Source: Rothia mucilaginosa ATCC 25296 | GTDB taxonomy: Bacteria > Actinomycetota > Actinomycetes > Actinomycetales > Micrococcaceae | DNA: 64,000 nucleotides | Reading direction: 5' to 3' | Assembly (NCBI RefSeq): GCF_000175615.1 | Contig: NZ_ACVO01000017.1 | Location: 124,001 to 188,000 of the forward strand | Shown here: one piece after another, positions 45,320 through 54,576 of the stretch | How the letters are laid out: every line of letters starts with the position of its first letter | Numbering within the stretch: position 1 is the first letter of the stretch | The notes under the pieces: model-generated | Told to the model about the DNA's origin: nothing | What the model saw: only the letters and a program-made list of their open reading frames with translations | Database searches by the model: none | Program-made: the position numbers and the translations under genes

Positions 45320-48300
45320 TTAGAGGTTCCAGTGCGAAAGCGCGCTCGTCATATGAGCCGGGATCTTCGAACCCAGACGCGGGAACATGCGCAGCTCCTC
45401 AACATAACGCTCAGCATCCAGCGGACGCGGGTAAGTGACAAACGCCTGCTCATTCGCATAATCGAATGCCGCCTGAACCGGCACGCCCGGGGTGAAGGTC
45501 AGGCTCATAGCCAGCGGCGAGCCCTCACCCTCGCTGTACGAGTCGGTCTTCAGCGCCGGAATGTCCAGCAGGGTTTCGGGAATCAGCTCGAAGGTACGGA
45601 CCTGCTCCCAGAAGCCGTTGCGGCGCACGTGGGTCAGGGCGTCGTAGTAGGATCCGAGGGCACGTACACGAATCAGCACGGTGGTGGCGTCCTTTGCGGT
45701 GCCGTTCTCGCCGAAGAGGTGCTCGACGACCGGCGCCAGACGCTGAGCGACCTGAGCCTCCGTCAAAACCAGGTTGCCGGCTGCCAGCTGAGTCTCCGAG
45801 GGGACCAGCGGGCTCTGCACCGCGGTGGAGGGAGTGTCCGGCTCAGCCACGATGGTGGGCAGCTGGTTGAGCTCGCTCAGCGCGGATGCCGAGATGCTAG
45901 AGGAGATACCTGCCGGGGTGCTCTCCGGCAGGGCAACCGGGGTGGTCGCCGCAGCGGGTGCCGCCTCTGCTGCCGGTGCAGTCTGAGCGGTAGCCTCGGA
46001 GGCGGGTTCAGCCGATGCGGGTGCCTCAGCAATCTTAGCCGCGGGGGTCACCTCAACGGTCTTGAGACCAGCGGCCTTCTCAACGGGCTCTTCCTGAGCG
46101 ACAGGAGCCTTCGCAGCAGCACCGGCGGTGCCCACAGCGGCAGCTGCGGCAAGAGCACCAGCCAGGCCGGGAGCCACAGATGCGCTCTCGGAGACGGGCT
46201 CAGCGTCCTCCAGAACGGGTGCCTCTGCAGAAGCTTCAGCGGAAGCAGCCTCGGTGGAGGTCTCGTGCTCGGGCAGCAGATCAGAGTCGTCCAGGAACGC
46301 GGGCAGGGCAGGCTCTTCAGCCTTCTCTGCTACCGGTTCTTCTGCGGATTCCTCAACGGGCTGGGTACGATCCAGAGTGAAGGACTCAGCAACCACGGGA
46401 GCGGCAACCTTCTGGTCCTCAACAGCAATAACTTCCTCAGCGGGCGCTTCCTCAGCAACTGTGGCAGGAGCTTCTTCCTCGGCGTCCAGCTTCTTCTGAG
46501 CGTTGGCGACAATGGTGGCCAGGGCGGCTTCCATGTCTTCGCCGGGCTCTACAGAGTCCTCGGCAGATGCCTCGACTACCTCAGCGGCAGATTCTTCGGC
46601 ATGCTCGGTTTCGGGCTCTACGGTAGCCGCACCGAAGACCGGGTCGTTCTCGTAATCGTGCTCGAACTCAGCTTCAACCGGCGCAAACTCAGCCTGGGCA
46701 GGCTGGGCGGCAGGCTGGGCAGAAGCTTCAACAGCCTCCTCTACGTCTTCCTTCTCCTGCGCAGAAGCGACAGCAGAACCAGCCACAGCAGTACCGGCCG
46801 CAGCAAGACCTGCAGCAGCCGCCAGGCCCGAAGAGGCAGGCTCTTCAGCAGTTTCAGCAACGGGCTCTTCAGCAGATTCAACAGCGGCCTCAACCTCGTT
46901 AGCTACCTGCTTCTGAGCAAGCTCAGCCTCCAGCTCACGCTCAATAGCCTCACGTTCAGCCTCAACCGAATCAACGCTCTGAACGGTAGCCTCAGCGGCC
47001 TCAGCGGTCGCAACAGGCTTAGCCTCGACAGCGGTGCCCTCCAGCAGGAAGCTCTCACGGGTGGTCTGGCCGTCCGCCATACCCAGGTAGGATGCGTGAA
47101 CCTCCAGGCCGTCACCTAGACGCGGGTTCAGGGAGACCGCCGCGCGGTTCCAGGTTGCGCCGGCCTGCTGAGCCTCGGTGTACAGTGCCGCCACGGGTGC
47201 GAACCAGTCAATGCCGGGCACAACAATGCCGGTTTCGACCTCGCGACCGCGGTGCAGCAGACGGTAATGCATGTCCTCATCAACTTGGCGCAGTTCCAGG
47301 CTCATGGTGCCCGAACCGCGGGTACGCATGAGCTCCGCGAGGCCGTGGAGAGCACGCTGCTCCGTAAGAGCGGGCAGGGTTGCCGCGCCCTCAACGGGCT
47401 CGCTCAGGATGATGGATTCGGCAACCAGTTCAGCTTCGTCTTCGCTGAGCTTCTGCTCGGCTTCCTTCAGCTCAGCGGCGGGTTCCTCAGCGGATTCTTC
47501 ACCGGTAGCCGAGGTAGCCTCGTGCTTCTCGGCTTCCTTCTTGTCGATGCCCTCTGCAGTCAATGCGACGCCCTGGGAGTTGCCCTTCTCTGCCTTCTCA
47601 TCCGCGTTTTCGCTCTTGAAGGCAGTCGAAGCAGCGACCGCAGCGGCGGGTGCCGCAACAGCGGCGGCAAGCGCGACACCAGGAGCTGCAGAGGTGCTCT
47701 TGGCGGGCTCGTCGTCCGCAGAGTCGGTGTCTTCAGATTCCCCAGATGCAGAGTCCTCAACCTTGGTTCCGGATGCTACCGGCTCGGAGGTTACCTTTTC
47801 GGTCTCTTCCACAGCGGGTTCTTCCGCTGCGCTTTCTTCAACAGCGGAAGCATCAAAAATTAGCTCAGCGGTGTTCTCTTCTTCAGCGTCAAGGCTCTCA
47901 GCCTCGAACGATTCAGAGGTGGATACTTCACGTTCCTCCTCAACGGATACAGCAGACATCAGCTCAGTCTCGTCAGAAACCGCGTTCTCCTCGTCAGCGA
48001 TTTCAGCTGCCAGCAGTTCGGGTGCCTCAACGACAGCCTCAATCTGTTCTTCTTCAGCCTCTTCGACGGGTTCAGTAATCTCAGCGGATTCAGCAGAGTC
48101 TGCATCCTCAGCAACTACCTCAGTAGTAGTTTCCTCAGCGGTCACCTCGTCGGAAGCAACCTCGCTAAAGGTCTCTTCTTCGCTATCGAGGGTGATGCCC
48201 AGGCGTGCCGCGTAGGCTGCCGCCAAATCATCCAGACCAGCGTTCTGTGCCTCGGTGACGGCGGCACGGGTACGAGCTGCCTTCATGTCGTCAGCGGTAA

Positions 48301-48964
48301 GAGTGTTCTCAGCGTCAGCGGAAGCAATCTCAGATTCTTCTACCTCATCCTCAGAATTCTGAGCACGCACAGCACGCAGGTGCTTCTCAAACTGGGATCG
48401 CGCATCCTCCGCAGCATCCTTCGGCTCCTCAGCATCAACCGACGCTTCCTCAGCCTCAGAGGTAACCTCTTCATCATCACGCAGGAACGCAGGGGTAGCC
48501 GGCTCGGGTACTTCAGCAACCGGAGCAGCATCTTCTTCAATGTCCTGGACCTCAGCGACCTGCTCAACCTCAACAGGTTCCTCAGATTCCTGGGGGAAAG
48601 CACCAAGCGCCGCCAACAGGCTACGGCGCTCCTGCTCCTCAACCTGCTCTTCAGTCAGTTCCTCAGCAGAGGGATTCTCTTCAACCTGTTCGTCATCGTG
48701 CAGGAGGGCACGCTTGAGATCCTCAACAGCACGGTACTCTTCACTCTGCTCTTCGTCCTGGTTCTGGTGGCGTGCGCTCTCAGACTTCACGAAGCGGCGC
48801 AGGGAGTCCTCCCACTGCTGCTGTTCCATAATCTTTTCGCTCAGTCGTGCGCTCTTGGGAGCGTCTTCGCTTGCCTGTTCTTTCTGAGCCTTGGCAGTTT
48901 CGGCGCTCTGTTCTTCGCGCGACTGTTCATCCAACTTCTTCTTGCCGATTCCAAAGAAGCTCAT
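45320..48964 (-). CDS. Giant acidic low-complexity protein with two YezG-like modules
   Basis: 1,214 residues, function unknown. It has no signal peptide. The opening MSFFGIGKKKLDEQ has a very strong ribosome site (GGAGGAGG). Most of it is Glu/Ala/Ser/Val/Pro-rich and highly acidic, so probably disordered. Three short Ala/Gly-rich hydrophobic stretches lie near 425, 710 and 935. Two globular segments stand out, about 528-628 (SLELRQVDEDMHYRLLHRG) and 1065-1214 (VLIRVRALGSYYDALTHVRR), each opening with xLTE and ending with a beta pair. They seem to be diverged copies of one fold, like the YezG/DUF600 group; this is an inference by eye. It follows the M20 gene by about 250 bp. Confidence 0.75.
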   Translation of the reverse strand: MSFFGIGKKKLDEQSREEQSAETAKAQKEQASEDAPKSARLSEKIMEQQQWEDSLRRFVKSESARHQNQDEEQSEEYRAVEDLKRALLHDDEQVEENPSAEELTEEQVEEQERRSLLAALGAFPQESEEPVEVEQVAEVQDIEEDAAPVAEVPEPATPAFLRDDEEVTSEAEEASVDAEEPKDAAEDARSQFEKHLRAVRAQNSEDEVEESEIASADAENTLTADDMKAARTRAAVTEAQNAGLDDLAAAYAARLGITLDSEEETFSEVASDEVTAEETTTEVVAEDADSAESAEITEPVEEAEEEQIEAVVEAPELLAAEIADEENAVSDETELMSAVSVEEEREVSTSESFEAESLDAEEENTAELIFDASAVEESAAEEPAVEETEKVTSEPVASGTKVEDSASGESEDTDSADDEPAKSTSAAPGVALAAAVAAPAAAVAASTAFKSENADEKAEKGNSQGVALTAEGIDKKEAEKHEATSATGEESAEEPAAELKEAEQKLSEDEAELVAESIILSEPVEGAATLPALTEQRALHGLAELMRTRGSGTMSLELRQVDEDMHYRLLHRGREVETGIVVPGIDWFAPVAALYTEAQQAGATWNRAAVSLNPRLGDGLEVHASYLGMADGQTTRESFLLEGTAVEAKPVATAEAAEATVQSVDSVEAEREAIERELEAELAQKQVANEVEAAVESAEEPVAETAEEPASSGLAAAAGLAAAGTAVAGSAVASAQEKEDVEEAVEASAQPAAQPAQAEFAPVEAEFEHDYENDPVFGAATVEPETEHAEESAAEVVEASAEDSVEPGEDMEAALATIVANAQKKLDAEEEAPATVAEEAPAEEVIAVEDQKVAAPVVAESFTLDRTQPVEESAEEPVAEKAEEPALPAFLDDSDLLPEHETSTEAASAEASAEAPVLEDAEPVSESASVAPGLAGALAAAAAVGTAGAAAKAPVAQEEPVEKAAGLKTVEVTPAAKIAEAPASAEPASEATAQTAPAAEAAPAAATTPVALPESTPAGISSSISASALSELNQLPTIVAEPDTPSTAVQSPLVPSETQLAAGNLVLTEAQVAQRLAPVVEHLFGENGTAKDATTVLIRVRALGSYYDALTHVRRNGFWEQVRTFELIPETLLDIPALKTDSYSEGEGSPLAMSLTFTPGVPVQAAFDYANEQAFVTYPRPLDAERYVEELRMFPRLGSKIPAHMTSALSHWNL

Positions 48965-49096
48965 TGGGTGTCCTCCTCCGGCGTGCGCCGTGTGATGATG
49001 CGCCATTTCCTTCATCCCCCGAGGGTGTGTGGGCACGGGGTCGGGAACATAACGCAAATGTCCTCATAATCCCTTTAATTCTATCGCGTGCATAGA

Positions 49097-49136
49097 GTTT
49101 CACCCCGTCACTCGGTGAGAGGTGACGGGGTGAAAC
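49097..49136 (-). terminator. Terminator downstream of the M20 gene
   Basis: GTTTCACCCCGTCAC / GTGACGGGGTGAAAC, a perfect 15-bp stem, 77 nt past the M20 stop on the minus strand. Confidence 0.75.
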
Positions 49137-49212
49137 TTGTACAGCTTTCAAGGCTTGATGTGGCAAAATAGTCGCGTCTTTACGCCTGACTCATGAGCTT
49201 TCGAGTGGCTCT

Positions 49213-50463
49213 TTAGCGCGCCTCATCGCGGATGGGGTTCGCAGCCTTCGCAGCCTTCGCCAGTTCAAAGCGGACGGCGCGCAGGGCGGTTGCCGCCATG
49301 ACGCGCACACCAATGCCGATTGCCTGCTCGCTCGGGGCGTAATCGCCCTGGTGCAGATCATAGGTGGGGTCGCCGGGGGCACGGGTACCCAGGCGGAACA
49401 TGGAACCGGGAACTTCCTGTAGCATCCACGCGAAGTCTTCGCCACCCATGGACTGCTCGACCAGCACGATGGAGTCCTCGCCCAGCTCGGCGCGGGCTGC
49501 GTTCTCAAGCATGGTGGTTTCCAGATCGGTGTTCACGACCGGGGGTACGCCGCGGATGTGCTCCACCCGCGCCTTCACGCCGAAGGGTACAGCGACCTGC
49601 TCGATCACTTCGTCCAGCAGGTTGCCTGCCTGGCGCCAAACCTCAACGTCCAGGCAACGCATGGTACCCGCCAGGTAGCCCTCGGCGGGAATAGCGTTGG
49701 GGGCAACGCCAGCACTGACCTGGCCCCATGCCACCAGCACACCCGAACGAACGTCGGTGCGGCGGGTCAGCACGGCGGGAACCTGCACAGCAATCTGGCT
49801 CATCGCATAGATGAGGTCCTCAGTCAGATGCGGGCGAGAAGTGTGGCCGCCGTGACCGCTCAGATGAATTTTCACGGTATCCGAGGCGCTGGTAATCGCA
49901 CCGATGCGGGTACCGATCTGGCCCAGGTCCACCTTCGGGTCACAGTGCAGAGCGAAAGCACGCGGAATATCCTTGAGCAGACCCTGCGAAATCATCTGCA
50001 CCGCACCGCCGGGCAGCTGCTCTTCAGCGGGCTGGAAAAGAATGCGGACGCTACGGCCCAGCGGGGTCTTCTCGTTCAGCTCGTGCAGTGCCAGAGCTAC
50101 ACCGAGCATGACGGTCTGGTGAATATCATGGCCGCAGGCGTGCATCACACCAGGCACGGTGGAGGCGTAGGGCAGGTCTGTCTGCTCAACAATGGGCAGA
50201 GCATCAATATCGGCACGCAGAGCCACGGCGAAGGGGCCGCTTCCGATATCGACGTAGCAGCCGGTGCCTTCGCAAGCGACGGGGTTCATGCCGGCTTCTC
50301 GCAGTCGGTTCATGAGGCGCTCAGTGGTCACCACCTCGCGGAAAGAAAGCTCCGGGTTGGCGTGCACTTCGCGGCGGAACTGCACGAGGGTACCCATCAT
50401 GCGCTCCACCCAGTCATCGAAGACGGGGGTGGACAAATCGTAGCGAGAATTAGCAAAAACCAT
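49213..50463 (-). CDS. M20 family metallo-amidohydrolase
   Basis: A 416-residue zinc enzyme of the IAA-amidohydrolase / N-acyl-amino-acid hydrolase group. It shows REVHANPELSFRE, ALRADIDALPI, HACGHDIHQTVMLG (metal ligands, about 110), FQPAEEQLPGGA (about 145) and SGHGGHTSRPH (about 195, dimerisation lid). MGGEDFAWML near 345 completes the zinc site. Substrate unknown, likely an N-acylated amino acid or peptide. The ATG at 50463 is preceded by TATTCT 7 nt away, suggesting a leaderless message. Confidence 0.9.
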   Translation of the reverse strand: MVFANSRYDLSTPVFDDWVERMMGTLVQFRREVHANPELSFREVVTTERLMNRLREAGMNPVACEGTGCYVDIGSGPFAVALRADIDALPIVEQTDLPYASTVPGVMHACGHDIHQTVMLGVALALHELNEKTPLGRSVRILFQPAEEQLPGGAVQMISQGLLKDIPRAFALHCDPKVDLGQIGTRIGAITSASDTVKIHLSGHGGHTSRPHLTEDLIYAMSQIAVQVPAVLTRRTDVRSGVLVAWGQVSAGVAPNAIPAEGYLAGTMRCLDVEVWRQAGNLLDEVIEQVAVPFGVKARVEHIRGVPPVVNTDLETTMLENAARAELGEDSIVLVEQSMGGEDFAWMLQEVPGSMFRLGTRAPGDPTYDLHQGDYAPSEQAIGIGVRVMAATALRAVRFELAKAAKAANPIRDEAR

Positions 50464-50470
50464 ACACAGT

Positions 50471-50476
50471 AGAATA
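50471..50476 (-). promoter_or_regulatory. Candidate -10 element of the M20 gene (leaderless)
   Basis: On the minus strand TATTCT is followed by ACTGTGT and then the ATG, with no ribosome site. Confidence 0.4.
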
Positions 50477-50630
50477 ACGCCGCTCGCCGGGGTTTACCTA
50501 CCCGTTCCCTCTTTCTGACAGCCCTCGAGAATATCTATGACTTTATGACAGATTGTGAAGAGTTTTTGTGCGCGCCCGAGCCCCCGAAAATGCTCTGCCC
50601 CGCCATTTCCTGCCGGACCTTTTCTGTCAA

Positions 50631-50673
50631 ACGATTCAAGCCGCCACCCGGTGCGGGTGACGGCTTGAATCGT
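50631..50673 (-). terminator. Terminator downstream of sdhB
   Basis: ACGATTCAAGCCGCCACCC / GGGTGACGGCTTGAATCGT, 34 nt past the sdhB stop, followed by TTTG on the minus strand. Confidence 0.8.
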
Positions 50674-50706
50674 CAATGCTGTATCAGCTAATACCGCGTG
50701 CTCAGA

Positions 50707-51495
50707 TTAGAGCGAGCGGCTCAGGATTGCCTGCTTCACCTCGGCAATAGCCTTGGTGATCTGGATGCCACGGGGGCAAGCCTCGGTGCAGTTGAAGGTG
50801 GTGCGGCAACGCCACACGCCTTCCTTGTCGTTGAGGATTTCCAGACGCAGGTCGCCTGCATCGTCGCGCGAGTCGAAGATGAAGCGGTGTGCGTTCACGA
50901 TAGCGGAGGGGCCGAAGTACTGACCGTCGGTCCAGAAGACCGGGCAGGACGAGGTACATGCTGCACAGAGGATGCACTTGGTGGTGTCATCGAAACGTGC
51001 ACGGTCCTCAATGGTCTGCAGACGCTCACGCTCAGGCTCGTTCGAGTCATTGATGAAGAACGGCATGATTTCGCGGTATGCCTGGAAGAAGGGCTCCATG
51101 TCAACGATGAGGTCCTTTTCGCAGGGCAGACCCTTGATGGGCTCAACGGTAATCGGCTTGGTCAGGTCAAGGTCCTTCAGCAGGGTCTTGCAAGCCAGGC
51201 GGTTACGGCCGTTGATGCGCATTGCGTCCGAGCCGCAGATGCCGTGTGCGCAGGAGCGGCGGAAGGAGACGGAGCCGTCTACTTCCCACTTAATCTTGTG
51301 CAGAGCGTCGAGCACGCGGTCGGTGCGGTACATGGTCAGCGGGAATTCATCCCAGTACGCCTCGGAGGAAACTTCCGGGTTGTAGCGACGAATCTTGATG
51401 ACCACATCGTAGGTGGGGATGGAGTCGGAGTCGCCGCCGGTCATACCCTCAAACAGCTTGACGGATTCCGGTTCGGGGAGTTCGTTTTCAGCCAT
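50707..51495 (-). CDS. sdhB: Succinate dehydrogenase iron-sulfur subunit
   Basis: Carries the three iron-sulfur clusters between SdhA and the membrane quinone site. [2Fe-2S] ligands are in RRSCAHGICGSDAM (about 83). The two other clusters use CILCAACTSSCPVFW (about 175) and CRTTFNCTEACPRGI (about 231). The ATG at 51495 (MAENELPEPE) lies one base past the sdhA stop, so the two genes are translationally coupled. Length is 262 residues, slightly longer than E. coli SdhB. Confidence 0.97.
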   Translation of the reverse strand: MAENELPEPESVKLFEGMTGGDSDSIPTYDVVIKIRRYNPEVSSEAYWDEFPLTMYRTDRVLDALHKIKWEVDGSVSFRRSCAHGICGSDAMRINGRNRLACKTLLKDLDLTKPITVEPIKGLPCEKDLIVDMEPFFQAYREIMPFFINDSNEPERERLQTIEDRARFDDTTKCILCAACTSSCPVFWTDGQYFGPSAIVNAHRFIFDSRDDAGDLRLEILNDKEGVWRCRTTFNCTEACPRGIQITKAIAEVKQAILSRSL

Positions 51496-51496
51496 T

Positions 51497-53260
51497 TTAG
51501 TACTTACGCTCCTTCGGCTCGTAGCGGGTGTAGACAACGGGCTTGGTTTCGAATCGCAGACCCTTGACACCCTCAAACTCGGATTCGGGGTCGAGGTAGA
51601 CCATCGAGTGCTTCATGAAGTTAACGTCGTCACGCTTGGGGAAGTCCTCGCGGTAGTGACCACCACGGGATTCCTTACGGTGCAGTGCACCAACGGACAT
51701 GACCTTTGCCAGCTCAATCAGGAAGCCGAGCTCAACAGCCTCGAGCAGGTCGAGGTTGAAGCGCTTGCCCTTGTCCTGGATGGCGATGTTCTTGTAGCGC
51801 TCTTCCAGTTCAGCAATAGTTGCCAGTGCTGCGCGGATGGTCTCATCGGTACGGAACACCTGCATGTCAGCTTCCATAGCCTTCTGCAGGTCTGCGCGGA
51901 TAGCGCCGACCTTCTCGGTGCCCTTGCCTTCGAGGATACCGTTGAGCATGTTCAGAACGCGATCTGCTGCATCGTCCGGAACCGGCACGAACTCAGCGGA
52001 TGCTGCGTACTCTGCAGCCTTGCGGCCTGCACGCTTACCGAACACGTTGATGTCCAGCAGGGAGTTGGTGCCCAGACGGTTTGCACCATGGACGGACACG
52101 CAAGCAACCTCACCAGCTGCGTAGAGACCAGGGATGGTCTCTTCGCTGTTGCGGTAGACCTCGGTCTCGTTGTTGGTGGGGATACCGCCCATTGCGTAGT
52201 GCGCGGTGGGGAACACCGGGATGGGCTGGTGGTGCGGTTCCACTGCCAGGTAGGTACGAGCGAACTCGGTAATATCGGGCAGCTTCTCGTCGATGTGGGA
52301 GGGCTCCAGGTGGGTCAGGTCCAGCAGCACGTAGTCCTTGTGGGGACCGCAACCGCGGCCTTCACGCACCTCGTTTGCCATTGCACGTGCCACGATATCG
52401 CGGGGTGCGAGGTCCTTAATGGTGGGTGCGTAGCGCTCCATGAAGCGCTCACCGTCAGCGTTACGGAGAATACCGCCTTCACCACGAGCACCCTCGGTGA
52501 CGAGAATGCCCAGGCCAGCCAGGCCGGTCGGGTGGAACTGAACGAATTCCATGTCCTCCAGGGGCAGGCCTGCACGCAGTGCGATAGCCATGCCGTCACC
52601 GGTGAGGGTGTGTGCGTTGGAGGTGGTCTTGAAGATCTTGCCGCAGCCGCCGGATGCGAAAATCACGGACTTAGCCTGGAAGACGTGGACCTCGCCGGTT
52701 GCCAGGTCGTAGGAGACAACGCCGGCGGGGCGGGGCTTGCCCTCTTCGTCCTTGACCAGGATCAGGTCGAGAACGTAGAACTCGTTGTAGAACTCCACAT
52801 TGTGACGAACGCAGTTCTGGTAGAGGGTCTGCAGAATCATGTGGCCGGTACGGTCAGCTGCGTAGCATGCGCGGCGCACAGCAGCCTTACCGTGGTCACG
52901 GGTGTGACCACCGAAGCGGCGCTGGTCAATGCGGCCTTCGGGGGTTCGGTTGAAGGGAAGACCCATCTTCTCCAAGTCGAGCACAGCGTCAATAGCTTCC
53001 TTAGCCATGATTTCTGCTGCGTCCTGGTCAACCAGGTAGTCACCACCCTTGACGGTGTCAAAGGTGTGCCACTCCCAGTTGTCCTCTTCAACGTTAGCCA
53101 GAGCGGCGCACATGCCACCCTGTGCCGCGCCGGTGTGGGAGCGGGTGGGGTATAGCTTGGTCAGTACCGCGGTGCGAACTCGCTGACCGGCCTCAATGGC
53201 GGCACGCATACCTGCGCCGCCGGCACCGACGATCACTACATCGTACTTATGTACCTGCAT
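51497..53260 (-). CDS. sdhA: Succinate dehydrogenase flavoprotein subunit
   Basis: Catalytic subunit that oxidises succinate with a bound FAD. The protein opens YDVVIVGAGGAGMRAAIEAG. The FAD-linking histidine is in RSHTGAAQGGMCAAL (about 47). RRFGGHTRDHG (about 117) and HYAMGGIPTNNETEVY (about 360) contribute to the active site. A C-terminal GHYREDFPKRDD is normal. 587 residues. It follows sdhD by 51 nt and overlaps closely with sdhB. Confidence 0.98.
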   Translation of the reverse strand: MQVHKYDVVIVGAGGAGMRAAIEAGQRVRTAVLTKLYPTRSHTGAAQGGMCAALANVEEDNWEWHTFDTVKGGDYLVDQDAAEIMAKEAIDAVLDLEKMGLPFNRTPEGRIDQRRFGGHTRDHGKAAVRRACYAADRTGHMILQTLYQNCVRHNVEFYNEFYVLDLILVKDEEGKPRPAGVVSYDLATGEVHVFQAKSVIFASGGCGKIFKTTSNAHTLTGDGMAIALRAGLPLEDMEFVQFHPTGLAGLGILVTEGARGEGGILRNADGERFMERYAPTIKDLAPRDIVARAMANEVREGRGCGPHKDYVLLDLTHLEPSHIDEKLPDITEFARTYLAVEPHHQPIPVFPTAHYAMGGIPTNNETEVYRNSEETIPGLYAAGEVACVSVHGANRLGTNSLLDINVFGKRAGRKAAEYAASAEFVPVPDDAADRVLNMLNGILEGKGTEKVGAIRADLQKAMEADMQVFRTDETIRAALATIAELEERYKNIAIQDKGKRFNLDLLEAVELGFLIELAKVMSVGALHRKESRGGHYREDFPKRDDVNFMKHSMVYLDPESEFEGVKGLRFETKPVVYTRYEPKERKY

Positions 53261-53311
53261 GATGTTCTTTCTGTGTTTTAGATGTTTTCGTTTGTCTCGG
53301 ATACGTCGCCG

Positions 53312-53797
53312 TTAGCGTGCCGAGCAGAAGCTGGGGAGCAGTTCAGCCGCTGCGCCGGAGGGGCAGGGGTCGAACGCGAAGATGGTGAGGGTACCAACCA
53401 GCAGGACGAATGCACATGCTGCGAAGAGGATGACCTTCAGCCAAACGCGCAGGCGGTCCTTCTCAGCGTAGTCATCGATGATGACGCGGATGCCGTTAGC
53501 ACCGTGCAACATAGCCAGCCAGAGCAACAGCAGATCCCAGACCTGCCAGAAGGGGTTAGCCCACTTACCGCCCACGAAGCCGAAGTCGATGGCGTGGATA
53601 CCGTCACCGACCATAAGGTTGGAGAACAGGTGACCGAAAATCAGCACGACGAGTACGACGCCGGACAGGCGCATACCCAGCCAAGCGAACATCTCAAAGT
53701 TGTTGCGCTTGGAGGAGGAGCGGTTGTACTTCACACCGTCGATGCGGTTGTCACGCAGACGGGGTACATAGGTGCGGGGCTTAAGCGGAGTAGCCAT
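53312..53797 (-). CDS. sdhD: Succinate dehydrogenase membrane anchor subunit
   Basis: A 161-residue subunit with three membrane helices. After RSSSKRNNFEMFAWLGMRLSG come VVLVVLIFGHLFSNLMV, a WQVWDLLLLWLAMLHGANGIRVIIDDY segment with the haem-ligand histidine, and a last helix. The C-terminal tail CPSGAAAELLPSFCSAR is unusual in composition. It follows sdhC by three bases, so they are translationally linked. Confidence 0.93.
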   Translation of the reverse strand: MATPLKPRTYVPRLRDNRIDGVKYNRSSSKRNNFEMFAWLGMRLSGVVLVVLIFGHLFSNLMVGDGIHAIDFGFVGGKWANPFWQVWDLLLLWLAMLHGANGIRVIIDDYAEKDRLRVWLKVILFAACAFVLLVGTLTIFAFDPCPSGAAAELLPSFCSAR

Positions 53798-53800
53798 AGT

Positions 53801-54259
53801 TTAGTGACCTCCCATGTGCGAGAAAACGATCGGCAGGTGACGTGCGGCAAAGCCAGCAACGGTGATTGCCCAGAGGAAAAGCACAACCCAGAGAATCTTG
53901 ATGTGCATGTAGGTTGCCTTCTGGCTGATTTCGACGTTGCCGTCCTTGTTCTTCGCCTGGATGTGCTCCACGTGCGAGTTGGTTGCCTTACCCCAGAAGT
54001 CAATAAGGATAATACGAATACCGTTGAACGCGTGGTAGACGATGGCGGCGACAAGCGCGGTCTCGCCCAGGCCCATGATGGGGTTCTTGTACAGGCTCAG
54101 TACACCGTTGTAGGCCTCCGGGGAGATACGCACGACGGCAGTATCTAGGATGTGTACAAGAAGGAAGAAGAAAATCGCGATACCGGTAATGCGATGAGCA
54201 ACCCAGGACCACATGCCCCAGCGGCCGCGGTAGAGGGTTCCTTTAGAACCATTCAACAC
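53801..54259 (-). CDS. sdhC: Succinate dehydrogenase cytochrome b556 subunit
   Basis: A 152-residue membrane subunit that, with SdhD, binds haem b and quinone. GMWSWVAHRITGIAIFFFLLVHILD holds the quinone/haem residues in helix 1 (about 15-40). ETALVAAIVYHAFNGIRIILIDFW is helix 2. IKILWVVLFLWAITVAGF is helix 3. I chose the GTG at 54259 because AGGAGG stands 7 nt upstream. It leads the sdhCDAB operon. Confidence 0.95.
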   Translation of the reverse strand: MLNGSKGTLYRGRWGMWSWVAHRITGIAIFFFLLVHILDTAVVRISPEAYNGVLSLYKNPIMGLGETALVAAIVYHAFNGIRIILIDFWGKATNSHVEHIQAKNKDGNVEISQKATYMHIKILWVVLFLWAITVAGFAARHLPIVFSHMGGH

Positions 54260-54576
54260 TGAATAACCTCCTGCTGCGACGGCGAGCGTCTGGGTTCTGG
54301 TACCGCATTTTTAGGCCCCAGCTTCCAGGCACAGCTGTGTGCTCACCGACTGCTTTTGTTCGTCTGTTACTTCCAAGATATCAGGTAAATTCACAGCTTA
54401 CTGACACCCTGTTTAGGGTTTTTTTACAGGTTCTAAAAGCAAATTAGGGCACATTTTCTTTACGATATCCCCTAATCCCCTGTGTTTGTACGGAACTTAC
54501 CTTAACCTAACCTCAAACATCACCTAAATGAGAGCCGCCTGACACTTTTTTGTTAAAACCTAAAAGAATTCGATAT
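54260..54576. other. Divergent intergenic region sdhC / mannose-1-P guanylyltransferase
   Basis: 317 bp, AT-rich in the part near 54400-54560, with no gene supported. Repeated TTACC/TTAACC/TAACC pieces (54500-54530) might be regulator contacts, but no known operator was recognised. Confidence 0.5.

Noticed and set aside
45254..47119. A 621-codon + strand frame opposite the acidic protein
   Set aside because: It is the complement of repeated Glu/Ala codons, giving Ser/Gly/Leu/Arg-rich text. No ribosome site and no family resemblance.
51413..53155. A long + strand frame opposite sdhA
   Set aside because: Antisense shadow of a GC-rich, strongly codon-biased gene; the composition (many Cys, His, Val and Gly) is typical of such shadows.
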